From the NCBI GenBank assembly GCA_023484105.1, contig JAMDBD010000018.1, positions 1 to 59,467 of the forward strand: a stretch of DNA of 59,467 bases. Reading direction: 5' to 3'. This DNA comes from Thermoplasmatota archaeon (lineage in GTDB: Archaea; Thermoplasmatota; Thermoplasmata; Thermoplasmatales; Thermoplasmataceae). This document shows positions 54,393 through 59,467 of this stretch, in pieces. The number at the start of each line of letters is the position of its first letter. Position 1 is the stretch's first letter. The translations under genes and the position numbers were made by a program. The notes beneath the pieces are model-generated. The model searched no databases, was not told where the DNA came from, and was given only the letters and a program-made list of their open reading frames with translations.

Positions 54393-55451
54393 TCAAATCA
54401 TTCCGGTAAGTGCCAGAACAGTCTTCCTGTCAAGCCCATACCTCTTACCGTTAACTATGCCTTTCAGCCTCATCCTCTCAATTTCGGACCTGAGCAGATA
54501 CCACATGATATAATTCAGTGAAGAAGTTGCCGATGCCATCTGGGCAAGATACCTTTCGGTCATGCCATAGTAAATTGCTATAGCGGCTTCGGTGGGTGTT
54601 TCAGCATCCTGAGGTAGGTTCACAGAAAACGAGGCTGAAACCAGCTGAGCAAAATCCTCAAAACCTGCATTGAAAATCTGCATGAGGCGATCATCTCCAA
54701 TACCGGCAGTACTGGGAATGGCAGACCTGACCATGTTATAATCAAGCCCAAGGGCCTTTCCCTTTATCACTATCTCCATGTTTCTAAGTGAAATTAAATC
54801 GGTAAAGTAATTCCGCACTATCCATTCATCCCCCCTGTAGAACTTGAGATAGCCTACTATCTGGCTGTAAAAATAGTTGTCAACGGCGGAAAAAAACATC
54901 GACAGATCCTTGTGCTTCTTGTATATCTCAAGCTGAGCCAGAAACATCTTCCCTGAGAAATACTGCGCAATGGATTCAACAATCTGCTCAATTCCCCCTG
55001 TCTGGGTGAGGGATCTGTAAATCTCGTAGGGAATTATTCCTCCAAACATAGCCATTGGAATATCCCTGAAACTCACGATGAACGGATCACTTATTGACAC
55101 ATCGTAGCCGACTGTTTTTGCGGCTATTATCGTCTTGACATTTTCAACATCCCACTTTGAAAGATAGAACTGGACAAAATCCCTGACCTGTCCGGGACAT
55201 GTACTCAGAACCATATAGTTTCTGTTAGCAAGCCTTCTGTTCACGACCATCTCAAGCAGGTCATAGCCTCTGTACTTGCCTGAGAGTGCAGAAATATCTG
55301 ATGCATATGCGTGCTGGGAAAGCAATGAAAGCATGGAATCCTGGTCTGCATCAACAATTGAACGGATGCGATCCAGAGAAAGAAATTCAGTGGCCTTAGA
55401 TTTTAGAGTTCCGTAAGTCCCGGAATAGGTCAGATCCAAGTTAACTCTCAC
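54393..55451 (-). CDS. atpC: A-type ATP synthase subunit C (rotor-stalk adaptor)
   Basis: A 352-residue, largely helical protein of the V-ATPase d/AtpC family that links the central shaft to the membrane ring. Family patterns: LSKWDVENVKTIIAAK near 93 and YFTDLISLRNMEIVIKGKALG near 217, with LLRSEIERMRLKGIVNGKRYG close to the C-terminus. GTG 55451 is used; a TTG four codons later (55439) sits at a good distance from the GGTGAG element and is an alternative. Confidence 0.92.
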   Translation of the reverse strand: MRVNLDLTYSGTYGTLKSKATEFLSLDRIRSIVDADQDSMLSLLSQHAYASDISALSGKYRGYDLLEMVVNRRLANRNYMVLSTCPGQVRDFVQFYLSKWDVENVKTIIAAKTVGYDVSISDPFIVSFRDIPMAMFGGIIPYEIYRSLTQTGGIEQIVESIAQYFSGKMFLAQLEIYKKHKDLSMFFSAVDNYFYSQIVGYLKFYRGDEWIVRNYFTDLISLRNMEIVIKGKALGLDYNMVRSAIPSTAGIGDDRLMQIFNAGFEDFAQLVSASFSVNLPQDAETPTEAAIAIYYGMTERYLAQMASATSSLNYIMWYLLRSEIERMRLKGIVNGKRYGLDRKTVLALTGMI

Positions 55452-56010
55452 CTATTCTGCTCATTACAAATTGCTCTATCTTGGGTTTCATCTCAGAGAA
55501 TATATTCTCAAGAGTGAAGTCAATCTCCATCTTCCCAGAGGATGAAACTGCTATGAATCCACCCGACATCTCTCCTGCCACAAGGCTGCATTTTGTGCCA
55601 AAGAGGCTCTTAATCCTTTCAAAATCCTCCTTTCTGCATTTCAATGTGCCCACATCCCCGAGAGCCTTTTTTGCCTCAGCAGCACATCTATCCAGAAAGT
55701 CCTGATAAGCAGCATCCGACGGGAAAGACATCAGTGCATTTCTGATAAGATCCACTCCCTGTGAGACAAGATCAGATTTTTTTTCCAGTATTATCCTCCT
55801 GGCTTCGAGATCAGCGAGGTCCTTTTCCCTTGACTCCATGGATCTGATCTCATTCTCAGTCTTCCTGGCATATTCAGCCCTAAGATCCTCAATTTCCTTC
55901 TGGAAAACTTGATTGAGCTCCTTTTCTCTTTCGAGAAAATCTGATCTGATCTTCTCAATCTGGGTTTTTTTCCCTTCCTCTATCTCGTTAACTATGTCTT
56001 CAATAGTCAT
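55441..56010 (-). CDS. atpE: A-type ATP synthase subunit E (peripheral stalk)
   Basis: A 189-residue stator protein: residues 1-90 are a charged coiled coil (KKTQIEKIRSDFLEREKELN) and the C-terminal 100 residues form the globular head that binds subunit B (SGGFIAVSSSGKMEIDFTLE). It starts at ATG 56010, 16 bases after atpK. Confidence 0.92.
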   Translation of the reverse strand: MTIEDIVNEIEEGKKTQIEKIRSDFLEREKELNQVFQKEIEDLRAEYARKTENEIRSMESREKDLADLEARRIILEKKSDLVSQGVDLIRNALMSFPSDAAYQDFLDRCAAEAKKALGDVGTLKCRKEDFERIKSLFGTKCSLVAGEMSGGFIAVSSSGKMEIDFTLENIFSEMKPKIEQFVMSRIGES

Positions 56011-56026
56011 GTGCCCAGTCTTACAC

Positions 56027-56248
56027 TCAAAGTATGTTCAGTAGAAGCACTATACCCAAGATGAAACCTATAATCCAGAGCGTTTCAGGGATAACGAAGA
56101 AGAACAGAACCTGTCCAAACTTCTCAGGTTTCTCAGCGATAATGCCCATCCCAGCTGCACCTATTCCCTGCTGTGCCATGCCCGTACCTATGAGACCACC
56201 GGCAATCGCGATACCTGCCGCCAGAGCCACAAAATGATGAACAACCAT
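56027..56248 (-). CDS. atpK: A-type ATP synthase rotor subunit K (c-ring)
   Basis: A 73-residue two-helix proteolipid: helix 1 VALAAGIAIAGGLIGTGMAQ, a polar loop EKPEKFG, helix 2 VLFFFVIPETLWIIGFILGI. Glu55 in IPETLW is the ion-carrying carboxylate. A single hairpin, not a fused double or triple hairpin, is encoded. It is the first gene of the operon, with the TATA box 35-40 bases upstream. Confidence 0.95.
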   Translation of the reverse strand: MVVHHFVALAAGIAIAGGLIGTGMAQQGIGAAGMGIIAEKPEKFGQVLFFFVIPETLWIIGFILGIVLLLNIL

Positions 56249-56280
56249 TAACGATGCACCAATAGGCTGATTAGCCTTAC

Positions 56281-56290
56281 TTATATAAAA
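56281..56290 (-). promoter_or_regulatory. TATA box of the ATP synthase operon
   Basis: Read on the minus strand TTTTATATAA lies about 33-42 bases before the atpK ATG. It is the strongest archaeal TATA match between the operon and the divergent rhodanese gene. Confidence 0.65.
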
Positions 56291-56406
56291 GTAATCGCAC
56301 CGGCATTACTGTGTGTAAAAATCTCTTAAAACTCATAAAGCATTATAATTCTGTCCATGCTTGCCATTTTCAGCAGAGGTAAATAGCCGGAACACGATTA
56401 TGTACA

Positions 56407-56751
56407 ATGCCGTTCCTAAGCTATTTCATCAATCCAAAGGGATTGAAGGAGTATACCCCGGAAGAATTTCTTGGCGAGATTTCCAGTGAACATTCGGTGG
56501 TCATAGACGTCAGGACCTCGATTGAATTCAATCATGGGCATCTGAAATCGGCAATTCACATTCCGCTTTCATCATTCAGAGAACAGATGAGCGGATTGAA
56601 CAGGGATGCAAGGTATTATCTTGTCTGTGCCACAGGTCACAGGAGCAGGGCGGCTGCTACTATGATGATAAAGAATGGATTCAAGGAAGTGTCTCATCTG
56701 AAAGGTGGAATGATGGCTATGAACAGGTATGAGAAGAGAAAGGAAAGGTAA
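56407..56751 (+). CDS. Rhodanese-like sulfurtransferase
   Basis: A 114-residue single rhodanese domain. VVIDVRTSIEFNHGHLKSAIHIP near residues 31-53 is the CH2-A-like entry motif; CATGHRSRAAA near 76-86 holds the active-site Cys in a CxxGxRS loop; HLKGGMMAM ends the domain. It could transfer sulfur from thiosulfate or persulfides. ATG 56407 follows an A/T-rich stretch near 56381, suggesting a leaderless mRNA. Confidence 0.9.
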   Translation: MPFLSYFINPKGLKEYTPEEFLGEISSEHSVVIDVRTSIEFNHGHLKSAIHIPLSSFREQMSGLNRDARYYLVCATGHRSRAAATMMIKNGFKEVSHLKGGMMAMNRYEKRKER

Positions 56752-56829
56752 ACGCATACGCAATGTCTATCAACTCGTGCAATTGAGAAAGCATGATGTA
56801 AATGTTGAACTGAGATTTACATCGTCAAG

Positions 56830-56839
56830 TTATAAATAC
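56830..56839 (+). promoter_or_regulatory. TATA box for eL41
   Basis: TTATAAATAC stands about 70 bases before the eL41 start; a start site near 56860 would leave a leader that contains the ribosome binding site AGAGGTG at 56896-56902. Confidence 0.5.
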
Positions 56840-56907
56840 GGTTCATATATTGTCCTGCAACTTAGCACACAATCAATGTTGCTGCTTTGCAAAGTAGAGG
56901 TGCTCGT

Positions 56908-57015
56908 TTGAAAAGAAGTTCAAGAGACTGGAAGAAAAGAGGGAAGATGCGCTGGAAGTGGAGAAAGAAGAGAATAAGGCGCCTGAAAAGGGCCAGAAGG
57001 GCAAACAGAACCTGA
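56908..57015 (+). CDS. rpl41e: Ribosomal protein eL41 (L41e)
   Basis: A 35-codon gene missed by size. From TTG 56908 the product reads [16 protein letters not shown], then [19 protein letters not shown]. The WRKKR.RRLKR.RR core is that of eL41, the smallest ribosomal protein, a single basic helix of about 25 residues. AGAGGTG at 56896-56902 is an ideal Shine-Dalgarno 5 bases before the TTG; an internal ATG at 56947 would give only 22 residues. Two hairpins follow it. Confidence 0.88.
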   Translation: MKRSSRDWKKRGKMRWKWRKKRIRRLKRARRANRT

Positions 57016-57028
57016 TAGTTTTATCAAA

Positions 57029-57044
57029 AACTCCTTTTGGAGTT
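57029..57044 (+). terminator. Hairpin downstream of eL41
   Basis: AACTCC-TTTT-GGAGTT forms a 6-bp stem with a 4-base loop 14 bases after the eL41 stop. Archaeal termination depends mostly on T-tracts, so the role is uncertain. Confidence 0.4.
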
Positions 57045-57059
57045 ATATCATAAGCTTCG

Positions 57060-57080
57060 GAACCCATATTATCGGGGTTC
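57060..57080 (+). terminator. Second hairpin downstream of eL41
   Basis: GAACCC at 57060-57065 pairs with GGGTTC at 57075-57080 across a 9-base loop and is followed by TCTTC. It may be a terminator or an RNA 3' structure. Confidence 0.35.
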
Positions 57081-57503
57081 TCTTCAGTTACTGACCGTCT
57101 ATATTATGTTTTCATGACACTTTATTCCTGGTCAAAGTGTGTGCAAGTGCATATCATGTGCTGTGAGAAACAGTACATAAAACAATCCTCATCTTTTCCT
57201 GAGCCAGCAGATTTCCATGAATTAAGATTCATGGCAACATTGAAGGCGACGATTTTGACATCTATGCACGAAATCCGGAAAATTCGTAGTGTTCTTCTAT
57301 GAAATAAGTTGATCCGGCTTTGATCCTCATATTGAAGATAATCGCTTATTTAATGCCAATGGCGGGTTCCTATAGGCTTCCTTTGATTTTCAATAAATTT
57401 TCCCAATGATCTTGTACTAGCCCTAGTCTCTCTTACACAAAATTCTGTACCCTATCAAGACCCATATCTTCACTTCTAGTTTTTCACCAGTCGTAAGTAC
57501 ACA

Positions 57504-58382
57504 TCACACCCAATCCCAGACGCTACTGTCATACGACCGGACAGCAACAAGCCTGAATTTGGCTTCAGGATGCTTCTCCGATGCACTGTACAGGACAGAA
57601 AGCTGGTCATCCATCATGGAGAATGGCACTAATGTTGATGACCTGTACCTGTCATTCAGCGTGCGTGAAAGTATTGCTGCTTTTGGTATCCTCTTCTCAA
57701 TCGAGAGACGCTGAACCTCCTCCAGAAATGCCGATTTCACATAGCGGATCGAAAATCCTTCGTCGTCATACACCAGAGCCCTGAATCCTCTCTCCTCCTG
57801 CCTGCGGAAGTTGTACTCGATGTAATAGTCGCTGCCTCGAGTCAATCCAGTTTCACTCAGTATATCAGCCTCATAGGAGACCACGCCCAGGTGTATCCTT
57901 GAATCTACAGAATCCATAGCGGCTATTCCGCCGGACGACGGGCCGAGATCGGAGACCCTTATCCTGTTCCCCATTCCAATGATCCTGCGCACTATCCTGG
58001 TAATGTCTTCTGCTGCAGAAGAGTGCATCCTGTAGTCGATGTATACGCCACTGCCCTTCAGATAGAGGCCTGTGCGCACCTGAGAGCCTATTTCTGATAT
58101 CTCATCCATTACCGTGGTGGCCGTCTTCATCTCCTCCGCAGGTATGCTGAGTATGAGGCAGTCACCTCTATTTTCCGGGTTGAATTCCCCGGCCAGTCCA
58201 ATGATTTTGCCTGCAGCACTACCGCACATGAACAGATCGATGAAGCCTTCACTGCCTATCACATGGAAGTCCAGCGGTATCGTCTCCATTTCCTTAAGCA
58301 GGAGAGGAATAATAGGGTGTTTCTGCTCCATGGTTATGGTGAGACCGGTGTCAAGTACTTTTTCAACATCTCTGTAAAGGAT
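57504..58382 (-). CDS. Unknown protein, paralog of the upstream gene; probable ATC start
   Basis: About 292 residues, soluble, no recognised motif. It is a paralog of the gene at 58407-59345: both have GLYLKGSGVYIDYRMH-like / LKDELYIDFRFH segments near residue 110, a TLVPF / TFVPA segment near the end, and finish with VW(D/E)W plus one hydrophobic residue. The first conventional start, ATG 58331, gives 275 residues, but 17 more in-frame codons (from ATC 58382: ILYRDVEKVLDTGLTIT) align gap-free with the paralog's N-terminus. GGTGAT at 58388-58393 (minus strand) sits exactly 5 bases before that ATC, as before the paralog's ATG. Initiation at ATC, or a mutated ATG, is inferred. Confidence 0.65.
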   Translation of the reverse strand: MLYRDVEKVLDTGLTITMEQKHPIIPLLLKEMETIPLDFHVIGSEGFIDLFMCGSAAGKIIGLAGEFNPENRGDCLILSIPAEEMKTATTVMDEISEIGSQVRTGLYLKGSGVYIDYRMHSSAAEDITRIVRRIIGMGNRIRVSDLGPSSGGIAAMDSVDSRIHLGVVSYEADILSETGLTRGSDYYIEYNFRRQEERGFRALVYDDEGFSIRYVKSAFLEEVQRLSIEKRIPKAAILSRTLNDRYRSSTLVPFSMMDDQLSVLYSASEKHPEAKFRLVAVRSYDSSVWDWV

Positions 58383-58406
58383 GCTTTATCACCTCTCTGT
58401 ACAGAA

Positions 58407-59345
58407 TCACAGCCATTCCCAAACCTCCTCATCCATTTCCGAGTAATACTCCAGCAGCGGATGCGTTCCATGATCGGCCATCAGGGAGTTCATCATTATG
58501 GAAACGTATTCATCGGCTTCTGCTGCGGGAACGAATGTGGTGTCGTATAGCCTCCCATTCTCTATGTTAAGGAAAAAAGCTATCCTTGGAATCTTTGCCT
58601 CGTTGCCTCTTCGCCTCCCTTCTACCAGTGATTTCTCGTACACGTAGGTTTCATAGACATTATCTTCTTGGGATATTACTTCAGCCATGCCATGCTCCAC
58701 AGGCTTCGAAGTGTAAAGCAGGATCTTGATCCCCTCATCGGTGACGGATCTCCCCTCTATCTCGGCAACCGCATCCGCGTGGTTTTCAGCCATGTATTTC
58801 ATGAACGGATTGTCCAGGGGTATCGGTATGGAGTATCTCACAACCGCAAGCGGAGTCTGTGAATGCATTTCTTGCATCCTGTCTCTAAATGTACGGGAAT
58901 GCGCCAGTTTTACTATCCTGAAGTTCTGGTTCTTTCCAATAACTTCTGAAAGTATGTCATTGATCTCATGCAGCCTGTTTCCATGAAACCTGAAATCAAT
59001 GTACAGTTCGTCCTTAAGCAGGTAGGCATCGTTCAGTGCCAGAGAGGGTGCTTCCAGGAGATCTCCGATGACCTTCATCCCCTGTATGTTGTTAATCCGT
59101 TCGGATATCGAATAATAGGATCTCTTCTCCACCAGGTCTTTCCTCGAGAGAATGGGTGCCAGGATCTGGTTCGGCTTGCCTGATTTCGGGAAGAACAGCT
59201 GGATGTATGTCCTGTCTTCCTCAGTGAACGTGTATGCCGGTATTCTCTGATCCATCCGTGCAAGCAACTCGAATATCCCGCTGTGCTGCCTTATTGCAAT
59301 GACGCATCGCCTGTCCAGTTTTCCATGAACTTCACTTATCTTCAT
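58407..59345 (-). CDS. Unknown protein, first of a tandem paralog pair
   Basis: A 312-residue soluble protein beginning MKISEVHGKLDRRCVIAIRQ and ending DEEVWEWL. No family is recognised; the alpha/beta pattern suggests two similar domains (about 1-155 and 160-312). ATG 59345 has the Shine-Dalgarno GGTGAT (59351-59356) with a 5-base gap. It lies 24 bases before the proposed start of its paralog, so both are one transcription unit. There is no DNA-binding motif, signal peptide or membrane helix visible. Confidence 0.7.
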   Translation of the reverse strand: MKISEVHGKLDRRCVIAIRQHSGIFELLARMDQRIPAYTFTEEDRTYIQLFFPKSGKPNQILAPILSRKDLVEKRSYYSISERINNIQGMKVIGDLLEAPSLALNDAYLLKDELYIDFRFHGNRLHEINDILSEVIGKNQNFRIVKLAHSRTFRDRMQEMHSQTPLAVVRYSIPIPLDNPFMKYMAENHADAVAEIEGRSVTDEGIKILLYTSKPVEHGMAEVISQEDNVYETYVYEKSLVEGRRRGNEAKIPRIAFFLNIENGRLYDTTFVPAAEADEYVSIMMNSLMADHGTHPLLEYYSEMDEEVWEWL

Positions 59346-59467
59346 TGCCTATCACCAAATATCTTTATTCACACCCAATCGACATGCAGCTGTTGAAATA
59401 CTTAGCGACATCAAGATGCTGACCTGTAAGCTGCAACGTACTGGGTAATCTATTACATAGCATTTAC

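Larger units (their letters stand above)
57016..57503. other. Intergenic region with hairpins, no gene seen
   Basis: 488 bases. After eL41 come a 6-bp stem (57029-57034 with 57039-57044), a second 6-bp stem (57060-57065 with 57075-57080) and a 7-bp stem (57117-57123 with 57134-57140). From about 57150 to 57503 no ORF, tRNA or repeat is convincing. The last 100 bases are pyrimidine-rich and may terminate the minus-strand gene that ends at 57504. Confidence 0.45.

Noticed and set aside
1-59467. CRISPR arrays, rRNA and tRNA genes
   Set aside because: No regularly spaced repeats were seen, and no cloverleaf or rRNA core sequence could be recognised on either strand by eye.

Overview
The window looks like a chromosomal segment of a thermoacidophilic euryarchaeon of the Thermoplasmatales type. 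The evidence is archaeal: a group II chaperonin (thermosome), the large subunit of D-family DNA polymerase, an A-type ATP synthase operon, deoxyhypusine synthase, Nob1, TYW1/Taw1, ribosomal protein eL41, geranylgeranyl-reductase-type flavoprotein and a GPN-loop GTPase. Thermoplasmatales-like traits are a secreted pro-kumamolisin (sedolisin) peptidase with repeated beta domains and a complete 2-oxoacid dehydrogenase operon. The exact genus cannot be fixed by eye.

Layout. 1-2500: a mobile-element scar. It holds an IS5-type element with recognisable terminal inverted repeats but a frameshifted transposase, a fragment of a second (IS4/IS1634-like) transposase, and the 3' half of an HxlR-type regulator. 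2460-7250: a Mut7-C/zinc-ribbon protein, a PHS-like MFS transporter, a GNAT acetyltransferase, a DsrE-like protein and a DUF6159-like membrane protein. 7641-9275: thermosome. 9290-11250: a gene graveyard with the remains of an APC-type permease and of serine hydroxymethyltransferase. 11313-20016: TYW1, thymidylate kinase, methionine aminopeptidase, Rieske protein plus fused EtfBA, Nob1, NAD(P)HX repair enzyme, Ogg2, superoxide dismutase and a small zinc-ribbon protein. 20156-28230: a minus-strand run of GPN GTPase, PolD large subunit, SCP2-like protein, CTP synthase, EamA transporter and geranylgeranyl reductase. 28265-35944: CopD-like membrane protein, deoxyhypusine synthase, ornithine-cyclodeaminase-type dehydrogenase, glycosyltransferase and the giant secreted protease.

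35993-42053: a compact lipoyl system in the order LipA, E1alpha, E1beta, E2, E3, LipB. The same operon makes the lipoyl cofactor and the complex that uses it. It converges on a minus-strand pair (PduO-type cobalamin adenosyltransferase and AlaX). 43520-46127: oxidoreductase, unknown protein and DNA methyltransferase, coupled by 4-nt overlaps. 46114-56248: minus-strand Nudix, TIGR01777 and NfeD-like genes, then the A-ATP synthase operon read K-E-C-F-A-B-D-(53-aa membrane protein)-H-I from a strong TATA box at 56281. 56407-57015: rhodanese and the tiny eL41 gene. 57504-59345: two tandem paralogous genes of unknown function.

Main points for a second look: (1) the downstream member of the unknown paralog pair appears to begin at an ATC codon, supported by gap-free alignment with its sister and an identically spaced Shine-Dalgarno sequence; (2) an unlisted 53-codon one-helix membrane protein is translationally coupled inside the ATP synthase operon; (3) an eL41 gene of about 35 codons was hidden in an apparently empty region; (4) glyA and a permease are decayed side by side; (5) 183-bp identical repeats lie inside the protease gene.
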